Translations under genes and position numbers: made by a program
The notes under the pieces: generated by a model
What the model saw: the letters and a program-made list of their open reading frames with translations, nothing else
What the model was told of the DNA's origin: nothing
The model's database searches: none
In this document: piece by piece, positions 1 to 12,323 of the stretch
How the letters are laid out: the number at the start of each line of letters is the position of its first letter
Position numbering within the stretch: position 1 is the first letter of the stretch
NCBI GenBank assembly: GCA_947683625.1
Contig: CANTUR010000460.1
Span: forward strand, 425,001-489,000
Source: Mallotus nudiflorus
Taxonomy: Eukaryota; Streptophyta; Magnoliopsida; Malpighiales; Euphorbiaceae
Reading direction: 5' to 3'
Length of the DNA stretch: 64,000 nt

Positions 1-452
1 CGAGTCGAGTCTTACTAATTCCAAGTTCGAGTCGAGTCTTACTTAGAATTCTAGAAGTTAGGGTTTCTATTTTTTAATAGTCATTTTAAATTTTGTCTTC
101 TAACCGCCCCTTCGGTCACGTGTACCAGTCGAGATCGGACATGACGTAGCAAAGAAGTGCATCCATCTTGTAAGTTAATATTCGATTTACATGTTGGGTT
201 TTCGAATTAAACATATAAATTTTTTATGAATTTAAATTTATGAGAATTCAAGTCAATATTCTTTATATGATATTGCATGGTTTAATTTATAATTGTTTAA
301 TTTTATTTTTATTTATTGTGATTTTCATTGTTTTTTTATTTTTATTTATTTTAAATAAACTACACCAGAACAGGCTACCTGATGGGTTTCATCATGACCG
401 TATATGCATCGGTAAAATATTTGATTATATTAATTATATTACTAGAGCCGAA

Positions 453-626
453 GGTCTGGTGATGCTTTGCTCTCGGACACCATGAGTATAGTTGGATTAA
501 TATTTATTAAATCACTGAGTCAATGGTCTGGTGATGTTTTGCTCTCAGACACTGCCAATGATATTGGATTAAGTGATGTGACCGCAGCTGTGCATCCTGG
601 TGATACTTTGCTCTCGAAATCCGTCA
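453..626 (+). repeat. Three-copy LTR subrepeat with GCTCTC core
   Basis: The core GCTCTC occurs at 469, 541 and 610, a spacing of 72 and 69 bases. Each copy has the form TCTGGTGATGCTTTGCTCTC followed by a GACACC-type arm, with increasing decay. The same array is present in the LTRs of elements A, D and E. Confidence 0.75.
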
Positions 627-756
627 GTCTTGGATATAAGTGAGTTGAATAACTGTTAAAATTGAAGACTTGGATTCTACCTAGTTATTATTTTCATATT
701 CTAAAATGTTTAAAAGCATTTAAATATTTATTTCCTTCCTTTTAAAAAATGGATTT

Positions 757-757
<1 letters not shown>

Positions 758-835
<78 letters not shown>
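758..835. repeat. (TA)n microsatellite
   Basis: Uninterrupted TA dinucleotides of about 75 bases inside the LTR fragment. Confidence 0.95.
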
Positions 836-837
<2 letters not shown>

Positions 838-2659
838 AAGAATTTGAATAAAAAATTATAAATATATTATTTTCATAAAAATCTATTTTAAAGGGGGTTT
901 TCAAATCGCATTTATTTCTTTTATTAGCTTACTCAGTGAGGTCTGACTCCCATCAACTTTTTTTTTAGGAGTTTGAGAGTCTTCTGCTAGGCCTACTTCT
1001 CTACGCCGAGTAGTTTTTTCACCAGCTATCTTATGTAGGACTATATAGTTGCATTTGTATTAGTATCCGTGTACCACAGTAGAGAAACTGTATAACTAAA
1101 TATTTTAAATTTGGATATTATGTATTGAGTTTTATGTACTGAAATACTATTTGTATAATTGATGATGTTTATTTTATGCACCATAATGTTATGATTTAAT
1201 TAAATTGAGAAAAATTAGTTTGATAATATATTTTATGATTTAATTATTTTATTGTAAGATTTTAAAATGAAATATTCCGCGTTTTTCTTTTAAGGCTTAC
1301 TACGGATTTCAGTAACTTTATACTTTCTCATTTCCTAATGCTAGTCATGTGCTCCTGAGTTCGAATCATGACACTAACACCAGTCATGACTTATAGGTTT
1401 GGGTCATAATCAAAATACTATTTCATAATCAATTTTGGGAATAAAATTGATGTTAGTGATTATAAATTCTAATTTAAACATAAATTAGATAAAAATATAG
1501 GTTGATTAATCAACCAAACTCCTTAATTTTTGTGTTAGTTTCTCTGTCTTATTCTTGTTTTTATTCGTTTTTATTCTTCTTTAATCACGATTAATTTTCC
1601 ATTTGATTTTGAAAACTTTCTCTAGCATTAAGTTCCTATTAATATCCCGACAGTTTATGATATTTAAGAGGAAAATAAATTCCATTTATGGAGTGGTTCG
1701 AAAGAGAAAAAAAAAATCTCATTTATATATACTGTCAGTAGGCTTACCGGTCCTCTGACTTTTCAGGATTTTTCCATAAATGGATAGCACTTAACATCAT
1801 AATTATCCATTTATGAGAAGCTAGCATGTTCATTTATGAGATCAGCCAGTTCACTTGCACCTTTAAGACCTTTCTTTGACTATCTATGTTACCTATCCAC
1901 CTATATAAAATATATAAAAGCTAAAACATTTTGGTTTTATTATTTCTTTATTTTTATTTTTATTTTAAATTTTTTTTAAAAAGTTATATCTCTCATTATT
2001 TCTAAACATTAACTTTTTATTTTTCTCATAATATTAATGATTGAAACATTAAATTTTTTTATGTTCTGGTGACCTTCTTGTTCTATTTTTATTTTTATTT
2101 TTAAACTTTTGTATTTCTTATAATTAAATACTTGTTGTTTTTAATTTTTATGTTTTTTTGTTGATTATTTTTATTATTTTATATGTGTTTATAAATAATT
2201 TTTTTCTCATCCATTATTTATATTTACAATCACACAAATACAATGTAATATAAATAAATCTAAAATAAAACAAAAATGAATTCTAGAAATAAAATAACAA
2301 ACATAGGAGATTATCATTTATACTTTATCATATCATTTTGAAATCTTTATATCTAAACTAAAATTATGAGCACCATTTTTTATTTATTTTCTTGTTATAA
2401 CATCTCCATTTTTTTTTTTTTTGAGATAGATAATAATTTACATATATAAATTATTCTAATCACATGTATTAGTTTATTTATTGAGAATGATGAAAAATTT
2501 AATGAAATTCTTTAATATTTAAATAAATTTATAAATATAACTAAAAAATAATTTTTAAAATTAACTAATTTTATTTTCAAAAATTATTTAATTTAATATA
2601 TCATTTATAAAATTATAGTTTTGGCTAAAACCATAAATTATAATTGCCCATTTTTTGGG

Positions 2660-3830
2660 GATTAAGAAGTAATGTACGAGAGTATTCCGCTTAACCGATG
2701 GAGGCCCATATTTTTTTTTTATCAAATAGTTAATTTTTTTTTATTAATAGAAATATCATATGAATTAATTGATTAATAGACTACATAATAGAATAATCCT
2801 CTCTTTTAAAGTTAATGATAGCAGAATTTGAATTATAAGAATGAGCACAATTTATTTTGGTTCAGAGAATACAATTCTCTGTAATTGCTCTAAAATATCA
2901 GAGATTTTAAAATTAAGGTTTTGGAATTTATTCAAATTTTTTTATTTAGTTCAGTTTGGAGATTAAAAAGTTTGATTCAATTCTGTTTAGAAATCAGTTA
3001 TAATTTGATTTTTTTTTTCAATTTGGCTCAGAGAATGGTTCTTCTGGGATTTAAAAACTAAATAAATATATAATTCAAATTAAATTGTTAAACTACAAAT
3101 CATTTTATAAATTTTTATCATAAAATTAAATATTTTTAATAATTTTATTTATCATTTTTTTACTATAAAAGTTTTGTTAAAAATTTCATACTACACTCTT
3201 ATATACCATGCAATTATTATATATATATATATATATATATATTTATGAAAAACTTATATAAACAATATATATCATAAAATAATAATAATAATAATAACAA
3301 CATCACAACTATTAAAAAAAGTATATTATTTTAAAATTTTATCATTGAAGGTGAATTTAAATTTTTCAACTTAAATTATATTATAGTTTTCTAAAATAAT
3401 ATTCACTAATTTAATATTTACTTATATTATTTAAAATAAGATTAATGCGTAAATTTTTTTTATTTCAAATAATTAAAATGATATTAATTTAAATTACATG
3501 TTAAATTAGTAGGTCCAATATTTATATATCAAACATAATTATTGCACAAATATTTATAATATAGTGTTAATCTTTATAACATATATGTATATATAACTCT
3601 AATTCTATTGGCCTTTTAATTCGATATTATTAGAAGCAGTTCAGTATAATCTAATAACTAATGTATGAGGGCATTTTGTTTTAACTTATGGAGAGAGCTG
3701 GTAGTTATTTTTCATTAAATAGTTAGATTTTTTTTTTTCGTTTTATTACTAGAAAAGTCATATAATTTAAATATCAATAAATTATACAATTGAATATCTC
3801 TCCTTTTAAATTAACAACATTAAAATTTAA
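2660..3830. repeat. Diverged dispersed duplication, two copies of about 165 bases
   Basis: Copy one (about 2660-2815) and copy two (about 3655-3826) share, in order, AATGTA.GAG, TTAAC..ATGGAG, TCA..AAATAGTTA, a T-run, TTATTA.TAGAAA, TCATAT.AATT and a CTCTC.TTTTAAA end. They lie about 1 kb apart in direct orientation. They are probably two copies of a small non-coding transposable element or LTR piece; no terminal inverted repeats were recognised. Confidence 0.5.
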
Positions 3831-4484
3831 AATTTATACTTTAAAATGTATTTAAAGAAAAATTACCACTTTAACATTTTTTTCACTATACAATAATTGA
3901 ATTTTAAGGGTTTGGCAGGATCTAACAATCACCAGATAACTGTTTTATCCCCTAATACCTTTGAATTTTATTAGCTCTATTTCCAAGTTTTATATCAACA
4001 GCTGACAACTCTGACTTTATTTTTTATTTGAACTGTATTATTTTAATTAAAAATAACTACTCATAAAGTAACTTCTTTTAAATTAAGATTATACAATTAA
4101 TTTTTATATTTTATAATAAAATAAATATTACTTTAAATTAAAATTAGTAGTTAAATAATTATAATATTTATATTTAGTTAAAATATTTTATATCATTAAA
4201 AAAATAATTTAAAGCTAACTTTTAAATAATTTCTATTAATATTTTTAATAATATATAAATTAAAGACAACAAGTCACTATATATTGTTTTTAAATGATTT
4301 ATGTAACTAAAAAATCATAAAATATATAAAAATATATGTAAATTAATTATATCATTAATAATCATTTAAAATATTAACAATAGCAAAACAAAATGTTATC
4401 AAACAATTTACATATATCAGTTATCACCTGCCACCCATTTCCATTATGATATGTAGTACATCATCAGCCCTTGAATTTGACGTC

Positions 4485-5045
4485 TTTTGTCATATGCCCT
4501 TTTAATTTATAAATTTATTACTCGAATATTTCATCCTGTTAAAAAATAAGACTAATAGACATTTTAATGCTATTTAAGATATCTAAATGATATTTCTATA
4601 AGTTAAAACAAAATTTATTTAAACATATAAATTCGTTAAAAAATGTTTGTAAAATAGATATTTATCAATTTAATATGTAAACATAATCGATTTATAAAAT
4701 CAAAGGGCAAATGAATAAAATATACCTAATTTAAAGAGCCCAAATATATTAATTTTAGCATTTTTTTGTGCATGCCTTAATTTATAATTTAATTATTTAG
4801 ATATTTCAGCTTGTTAAAAATAAAATCAATCAATATTTTAAGACTTCTAAATGATATTTTATAAGTTGAAGTGAAATTATTTAAATGTCTATACTCGTTA
4901 AAAATATTTATAAATTACATTTTTAATAATTTGAAAATGATTAATTTATATAATTGAGGACAAATGAATAAAATCTACCACATTTAAAGAGCCGGAATGT
5001 ATTAATTCTAGAATCTTTTCAGTGAATGCCTCCATTTATAGCCAC
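4485..5045. repeat. Old tandem duplication, unit about 270-280 bases
   Basis: The two halves (about 4485-4765 and 4766-5045) share many blocks in the same order: a TGCC..TTAATTTATAA opening, GATATTTCA..TGTTAAAAA, TCTAAATGATATTT, ATAAGTTGAA/ATAAGTTAAA, ACTCGTTAAAAA, GACAAATGAATAAAAT and TTTAAAGAGCC, then TATTAATT. Spacing is roughly preserved. No coding capacity is seen. Confidence 0.6.
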
Positions 5046-6335
5046 CATTGGATCTTTCTAGTTGGCTTATCATCCGTCACTCCTTCAAAGATGAGTAGGT
5101 TTTCATGCAAAACTTGATTTGATCATAATAACTTGATGATAAGTGGATATCTAATTACCAATTTAATTGAACAATATAAAATTAGGGTTTTTTAATTGGT
5201 AAGCTGGAAAAAGAATCAGAGGTTAGAAATGTAACCAACATAAATTCACAATTATGTGTGTAGGGCACACAGCTATTTAAAAAGGGCATATAAATATATA
5301 AATGGAAGCTAACGCATGCGAGCATTGAAAATAAATTACAAAATATGCTATCATTCGGTCGAGCATAAATTGATTATTATTGTTAGTTAAATTTTAAATA
5401 GTAATAAAATTGAATAAAATTTCTATGGATTAAAATATAAAATTTAATAAAATAAATATTTAATATATAAGTGAGCCACGAAAAAGTTGTTGGGGTAGAG
5501 TGTAAAGATCCGAAATTTTTATAAATTATTAAATTAAAATTTTGAAATTTGTAGTGTTAATAATTAATTTTTAATATTACTTTATTTATGATATTTGATT
5601 ATTTGTGAAATTAAATTTGAAATTTTTACGTCAAATATTATTTATTATTATTATTATTTCGGGATTAATTAGTGTAAATTAATATTTGATCATTAGTATT
5701 CATGTAACTTTATTAAATTTAAATTAATTGATGAGTATATAGGCATAAATATATTTAAGTGTGTGTGAATAATTGTAGGGGAGATTTTTATTTTTAAAAT
5801 AATAAAAGTTGTACTTGTACTTTTATCAAATGGATTAGAATACAAGGTTTTTAACTAGTACAACACAATACTACCATAGAGTAGTATGCTTATTTTTTCC
5901 ATAGAGTTTTTTGATTTGGTACATTTTGATTTGCTTTGGGAGGAAATGAGGACCTTGGTATTTTGGAGTCATCACTCAATCATTTGGGAATGCTGGGAAC
6001 AATTTCGAGACCTGAGTGAAAATCATTCCTTTATTAGAGATTTTAGGTTTGGGAAGTAATTTCTACTTGACTATTCTTATTAAATAAGACCCATTATAGG
6101 TTCACATCACTTTAGTTTCGGTATGAAAAATTATACACGCACATTCATAATTAAGCAAAGCACGAATAAAGAAAAAAGATAATATCAATAATGGCCCTAT
6201 TTGACCCTTCTTTTCTTTTTTGGTTTGCCTTTTTTTTTTTCAAAGTAGCTTTCATTATTTTCATCCCAATTTATCGAGGCATTTTCCATGTTTCTATTTT
6301 ATCATTGTTGGTCCTTTTCTTTCTTTACTTTTTTC

Positions 6336-6680
6336 ATCATCATCACTACTTCTCACTATGACCATAATGTTAACATACCCACCATGACTATCCAATATAC
6401 ACCTCAACTTCCAATTTTTCAAATTCCAAACCTTCACCATCCTGTCCCAAGATTTAGAAACTGTGGTTGGCTGTGATGTATTAAGGCTAAACCTAACATA
6501 ACTCACCCAATTGCTATAGGCATCACCATCTTGAATAGTGTACTTGCAGTCACTAAGTGTGTTCTATAACTTAATCGTGCAATCATCAGACGTAAAAACA
6601 ATATGATGGTTGCCAATTAAGAAAGTAATAGAGAGAACATCTTTAATGTGCTAAACAAAATGAAACAATGATATGACCGA
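6336..6680 (-). pseudogene. RACK1: RACK1 (WD40 scaffold) pseudogene, middle part
   Basis: The minus strand encodes recognisable RACK1 WD-repeat sequence, with segments reading HIKDVLSI, DDCTIKL, NTLSDCKYTIQDGDA, WVSYVRFSLNT, SWDRMVKVWNLKNWKL and HGGYVN. RACK1 is a seven-bladed WD40 protein of the 40S ribosomal subunit and a signalling scaffold. Several codons are stops, for example where the family has Gly before HTKDV and Trp in the KLWN motif. Similarity ends after the VNIMVIV segment, where the next bases are GTGAGA, a possible splice donor. The remaining blades were not found further left. This part continues the one at 13539-13817; element C sits between them. Confidence 0.85.
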
Positions 6681-6684
6681 TGTG

Positions 6685-7910
6685 TGTTATTTCTACATAT
6701 ATTTTGATTATTTTTAATGAATTTTGAATAATAAATTGGTTTAATTTGGGTAGAATTTGAGTTTAATTGGGAAATATTATAGTTCCTATTTTATTTAGGA
6801 TTCTATTATTTTTTATTTAATTTTAGTCAAATAAGGAGTTTTATTTAAATTCCTAATTAGTTGTCCGTCTTTTGTAAGAGATTTCATTAAAGGCCTGACA
6901 GGGTTTTAACACCAGAGGTGTGCAACTAGTGTGACATGTTATAATCCTAGCTTCAATGAGACACCATATTGACATTGTGATGTTGAAGCTGTGTCAGCAA
7001 AAGGAAGATTTTCCTAATTAAAAAAGAAAAGGAATTCAAGGATAATTAGGTTTTCTATCAAACTTTTCTATAAAAAGGGATGCAAAAAGGTGTATTATGA
7101 GGGATTCCTTAATCCTAGAACATAAAAACAAGTGTTAAAAAACATTGAAGGAGGAGTCACAAGATTTAAGAGACTTATCTGTACTTTCTTCTTCATCAAC
7201 TTTTACTCTTTTAATTATGCTTGTGTTCTTCTCCATAATCATGTGGCTAATTTTTATTTAGAGTTTAGGTTAGGAGTAGCTATTATATGATGTGATTAAA
7301 TAAAAGTTTTATTAATTTGATTTTCAATTAATTTTATGAGTTACTTTTCATGTCTTGTATTCAATTAAGGGCCCAATTGATTGCATGCTTATCGATAGAT
7401 TAACCAACGAGAGTTAGGAGAATTTATTAGCTTTAGACTTATAGGACTTAGACCACTCGACCACAAGAGTAGGCGAGCTCTTGGAGGAACTATAACAGTA
7501 TGCAGAGGTCTACGGTGGTAAACCAATAATTGTGAAGAAATTTAATGAGTTTTAATTAATTTTTTAATCACGAGAGTAAGTTAAACTTTAATCTTAACAT
7601 GTTTAATTGAACTTGAGAGAGTCTTTAGGTATTTTAGAACATTACCCTTAACTGAAGTCAGTGTCTTTATTTATTAATATGTTCATTATCTGATTAGTAT
7701 AGTGAAACTAAACCTAAGCTCTAAGTTTTTAATTATTTAATTTTAATTCAATTTAAGTTTCTTTGTTTTATATTTGCTTAATTACTTTTATTCAATTTAC
7801 TAGCTAGGATCATAAGTAAATATATTAGTACTCAATAAACAATTCTCGTAGAACAATAACTCTTTATACTACAATCACGATCCATGTACTTGTGGGTTTA
7901 AAACACAACA
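6685..7910 (+). repeat. 5' LTR of element C
   Basis: It starts TGTTATTTC and ends AAACACAACA, followed two bases later by the primer-binding site. It is alignable with 12324-13525 over most of its length, for example GGAGTTTTATTTAAAT, TTGATTGCATG and GGACTTAGACCACTCGACCA. It contains the motif GACACCATATTGACA, related to a repeated motif in the internal region. Confidence 0.8.
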
Positions 7911-7916
7911 AGTTTT

Positions 7917-7934
7917 TGGTACTGTTGCTGGGGA
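7917..7934 (+). other. Primer-binding site, tRNA-Asp type (element C)
   Basis: TGGTACTGTTGCTGGGGA follows the 5' LTR and matches the usual Athila/Tat primer site complementary to the 3' end of tRNA-Asp, with three transitions (canonical TGGCGCCGTTGCCGGGGA). Confidence 0.8.
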
Positions 7935-8040
7935 TTGTCAATATTGATATTAATTTAATTTTTACTTCTCTTAGACTAGTATTTCTCTTCTATTTCTTAC
8001 TTGCTTTGTTTATTGATTTTTAGGTGTTTTTGCTAGTTTA

Positions 8041-9720
8041 TGAACACTCGATCTCAAAGAGTAAACCTAGAAATAGTTAATCCTGAAATTGAGAAGTTGT
8101 GCAAAAAGAACTGAAAGGAGAAGTGCATAAAAGATAAGCAAACAATGGTTGAAGATCAAGCGATACAACAAGTTAGAAATCATGCTCTTCAATAGAACAC
8201 AATGCCTAATCTAGAGGACAACAAAAGTAGTATTATAAGGCCAACCATTGAAGCTCATAACTTTGAAATCAAACCGGTAGTCATTCAAATGGTTGCACAA
8301 TTTTAATTTGGTGGTTTACCAAATGAAAATCCTATTACTCATCTAGCTTTATTTTTAGAGATTTATGACACATTTATAATGAATAAGGTTAGTTCTTATG
8401 CAATAAAGCTTAGGTTATTCCATTTCTTTTTGAGAGATAAGGCTAAATTGTGGTTGCACTCTCTAGCACCAAAATCCATCACTTCTTAGGATTTGTTATT
8501 AAAGGCATTTTTAAGCAAATACTTTCCACCAAGCAAGATAGCAAAATTTCAATAAAAGATTACTATCTTCACTCAATATAATGGTGAATCTTTATATGAA
8601 GCATGAGAGTGGTTCAAGGACTTACAATGTCAATGCCCATACCATGGAGTTCCTTAATGGCTACTCATTCAGACTTTTTACTAAGGACTAACTGAGCCAA
8701 TGAGGATAACCATAGACGCTACAGCTCAAGACTCATTCATGAGTAAGACACCTGATGATGCATACAACTTAATTGAGACTATAACATTCAATAACTATCA
8801 ATGGCAAGGAGAAATAAACATACCAAGGAAAGTTATAGGAATGCATGAATTGGATGGTTTGAACCTTCTAAATGTAAAAAATTGATATGCTTATAAAGGA
8901 ATTAAAGGCTTCAACCAAGGCACATACTCCAATGTATGTTTGCTCTTGTGAGTATTATGGAAAAGGACACTCAACTCTAGAATGTTAAGGAGGATTCTCT
9001 TCTCAAGACCCTTCCATTGAGTAATTTAATACTCTCAACAACTTTTAAAGAAATTAAGAAAATCCCTACTCTAACACATACAACCTGGGATGGTACAATC
9101 ACCTTAATTTTTCATGGTTAAATCTAGGGGAGTTCAAGATGCCAACCAAGGATTCAAGCAACATCAACCTAGTTTCTAACAAATGAACACTTTCCATCAA
9201 TAATATGAGAACAAGCCTAATTTAGAGAGCATGATTGAAAAATTGTCACAGAATTAAGAATAAAAAGAGGCCATTAAGAACATACAAATGCAGCAAAATG
9301 AGGCTATCATGAATCTAATATCCCAAGTTACATCTTAATTTACACCCCAAGCATCTTAAATTAGTCAACTCCTGTGCATGGAAAGATGTTAGAGAATCAA
9401 ATTACTTTGCAAGCTAGTGGTTCTAATTTTCAACAACCAAGTAAACTTGCTAGTCAACTTGAGAACCCAAGAGATCATACGAATGCCAGAATGCTTCAAA
9501 GTGGAAAGCAACTACCCAAGGTCAGAATAAAAAAGGAAGAAGAAGAAGTTGTAAAGGATGTTCATAAGGAAGAAAATAGACAAAGGAGTACAATGAAGAA
9601 AAGGAATCAAAGAAAGAAGAGGTGCCTAAAACTCTCACTCCACCACTCCCCTTCCCTCAAAGGCAACAAAAGAGCAAACATGACAAACATGACAAGCATT
9701 TTGGAAAGTTTTTAAAGGCA
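8041..9720 (+). pseudogene. gag: Element C gag pseudogene (Retrotrans_gag, zinc knuckle)
   Basis: A gag start MNTRSQRV is visible at 8041. It is followed by family-typical stretches: FGGLPNENPITHLALFLEI, LRLFHFFLRDKAKLWLHSL, KAFLSKYFPPSKIAKFQ, YNGESLYEA, MSKTPDDAYNLIE and NNYQWQGE. A worn zinc knuckle near 8940 reads CEYYGKGHSTLEC; the second Cys is Tyr. The frame is broken by several TAG/TAA codons and by shifts. A charged, Glu/Lys-rich linker (about 9500-9640) precedes the protease. Gag is the capsid/nucleocapsid precursor of the retrotransposon particle. Athila/Tat-type assignment is from overall wording of the conserved blocks. Confidence 0.8.
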
Positions 9721-10305
9721 TTCTAGTAGCTCAAGCTCAATATACCAATTTTGGATGTGATCAACACAACACATACCTATGCAAAGTTCCTAAAAGATAT
9801 CATTGCACACAAGAAAAAATGGGAACATCATGAGACCATTCCTATCAATGAGGAGTGCAGCAGCATCATTCAAAATAAGCTTCCATAAAAGCTTAAAGAT
9901 GTAGAGAGTATCACTATTACTTCTACTTTTGGAAATAAGTTTATAAGTAGATTTTTATGTGATTTAGGTGCAAATATGAGCATAACGCCTCTTTCTTTTT
10001 ATAGGCACCTAAACATTGGTGAGCCACAACCAACAATGGTGTCACCACAGCTAGTAGATAGGTCCATCTTCTTTCCTTATGGAATCTTATAATATATGCC
10101 CGTTAAAGTTAGAGATCACTATGTGCTGGGAGATTTTTTCATTATAGAGATGGAAGAGGACCATCAAATTCTAATAATTTTAGGGTGTCTTTTCCTTACT
10201 ATCGCCAGTGTAATTATTAATGTCAAATGTGGAAAAATACTCTCAATAAAGGTGCAGAAAAAGTGGAGTTTGATGTCTTTAAGGAGCCACAACAATCCCC
10301 ATCAA
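9721..10305 (+). pseudogene. Element C aspartic protease pseudogene
   Basis: Reading through stops, the plus strand shows FLCDLGANMSITPLSFYRHL (active-site motif DLGA instead of the usual D-[ST]-G-A), then GEPQPTMV, LVDRSI, MPVKVRDHYVLGDFFIIEME and ILIILGCLFL, the typical order of the Athila/Tat protease. It would cleave the Gag-Pol polyprotein. The frame carries several stops, and a Ser/Thr-to-Leu change sits next to the catalytic Asp. No RT follows. Confidence 0.75.
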
Positions 10306-10309
10306 TGAC

Positions 10310-12323
10310 TTCTCATTTTCGGGTAGATGTAGTTGAGGTTTGTGCTAAAGATGATCTTCCATAAGTTCCTAAAAAGCCACTTAAAACATCCTTATTTGTG
10401 ATACCAAGAAGGTGAAGGCAACCAAGAAAGTTAACTAGAAAAAGGGCCTCTAAAGAAAGATAAAAAAGAGTGGCAAATTAAAAGCACTATGAAGGATATA
10501 AATTTTAAGATTTTTTCATATTCTTTTTAAATGTCAAATAAGTGAGCTCAGGTAGGGGAAGATTATTCCTTACTCAGTCCTCATTAGGTGAAGATTTAAC
10601 ATTAGGGTTAAGTTAATGACCTCAAATTAGCACTAATTAGGAGGCAGCCTAATCTTTTTCTTACTCTTCTTTTATTTTTATGTTTCATTTTACCTAAATT
10701 TTCATTAATTTTTATTGCTTTATACTTAGGAAAATCATGCATGGAGAAAGGGAACTAAAAGCTAAGGAATGGAGGTTTGGTGGCTACATAGGGGATCAAT
10801 ATACCTTCGACACCACATCGACATCGCGGTGTCACTCAATCTATAGCAAGTCAATTTTAAGCAGAATGTCACACCATTTTGACACCACATCAACACCAGT
10901 GTGTCACAAGAGCTTCAATCCAACACCATTTTGACACCACATCAACACCATGGTGTTGCTTAAATCTACAGCAAGTCAATTTCAAGTAGCACATCAAACC
11001 TTTTTCGCACAGGATCAACACACTAGTGGCTCATCAGCACATATATCGATACCATTTCAACACCACTTCTTCACCTTCGATGTCGTGAACGTAAAATCTT
11101 ATTTTTTTTCAATAGTAGCTGTTAGGCATATCTTCTCTTTTATTTATTTATTTGTTCTTTCTTTTTCCCTTTTTCTTTTTCTCTCATTTTCTTTTCACTT
11201 TGTACCCCATAAATCCCATTTTTATTGTGATCTCAGTACTTAATCATGGTAAATCAAAATTCAACTACCAAAAAGATCCACTCTTTCACTAACATCCTCC
11301 ACCCATTAGTTCAATTTGGGCATAAGGAACACAAATCTCAGTATTCTTTTCCTTTTCGATCTTTAAGCATCACATTCAGGGAAGTATTTCTCCATTCATT
11401 TATTTTATTTTATTTATTTTTTTTTCTTATATTTTTGCATATGTTGTTGTTGTTATTGAGGACAATGTCATAGATAAGTGTGGAGGAGGATGTCAAATGT
11501 TATAATAATGTTCTATTTTATTTTTGTGTATTTTTTTATTTTTTTATACGTATTAATCAAAATTTAAAAAATTAAAAAATGGTAAGATTCATTAACTTTC
11601 AACTTCATTTCTCCATATTTGTTGTGATGCTTGTCCTTAAAACTTTTTGTTTTGGTTTTCTGCAAAATCGATGCTCAATTGCAATTAAAGAAAATAGTGT
11701 ATAAGCTTGCTTTCTGGTTCAATTATCGTAATATTGAATGGTTTATTAATTAACATACATTTACATGGTCATTATATATGAAACTTTTTATTTTTATAAT
11801 CTAAGCATTAATTTGGAGATTGAATTTGAGCATGATTTTAGGAGAGGATGCATTTTGGTTTGTATTTCTAAAAAAAATCAATCTCTCTTTTTTTAAAGTA
11901 AGAGCACTACTTAAATTTAAATTTCTTTTATGTGCTCTTGATATACTCCAATGCTCTAATTAAAATGAGAGTATCTAAAGGACCCACTTGAAGGTATCCA
12001 CGCTTAATAATACGAGAATGGTAGGGGATGACTAAGAGTGGGAAAATTTAATTAGAGAGAATAAAAATGGTGAGATGAAGCATAAAATGCACTCACTAAA
12101 GCTAAAGGAAAAGAAAGATATTATGAAATGGAGCATAAAATGCATTCACAACAAAAAAAATTTTTGTGTTTCAAAAAGAATTATAAGCCTAAATGATTGT
12201 CTTTTAAAGTTATGTTCATTGGATTTTAAAAGAGTTATGTGCTTGGGTTATGATTAGTAAATTGTTTGTATATGATGTACTTTTGTCTGATTATCTTCTT
12301 TAATAAATAAGTTTTAGTCTCAG
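10310..12323 (+). other. Element C 3' non-coding region after loss of pol
   Basis: No RT, RNase H or integrase motif is present. The stretch holds a post-integrase block typical of the clade (about 10610-10660), repeats of a GACACCACATCAACACC motif (10806-10955), T-rich DNA, a purine tract GTGTGGAGGAGGATG at 11479, and a block at 11948-12050 that is shared with element B (35795-35890). The short open frames here look incidental. Confidence 0.65.

Larger units (their letters stand above)
1..1373 (+). mobile_element. LTR fragment of a Tekay-like chromovirus (element E family), 3' part
   Basis: The stretch matches, on the opposite strand, the LTR of element E (61770 to about 63130). Shared blocks are the GAGTCGAGTCTT / TTAGAATTCTAGA block near the start, three GCTCTC-core subrepeats, and the LTR end with GGCTTACTACGG and TCATGACA at 1373. 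No TGGTATCA primer site follows the end, so this is either the 3' LTR of an element lying to the left or a solo LTR. A long (TA)n run at 758-835 expands a short AT-rich spot seen in the element E copy. The left part of the LTR is outside the window. Confidence 0.8.
1374..6335. other. AT-rich intergenic DNA without a recognisable gene
   Basis: Both strands are full of stops and no reading frame resembles a known family. The stretch holds a short (TA)n at about 3217-3241, a diverged duplicated segment (2660-2830 and 3655-3830), and an old tandem duplication (about 4485-5045). At 5501 the sequence TGTAAAGATCCGAAAT resembles the start of the element D LTR (TGTAAAGACCCGAATA in sense orientation), preceded by a G-rich TTGGGGTAGAG. 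This hints at a worn LTR start, but I could not follow it further. Confidence 0.6.
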
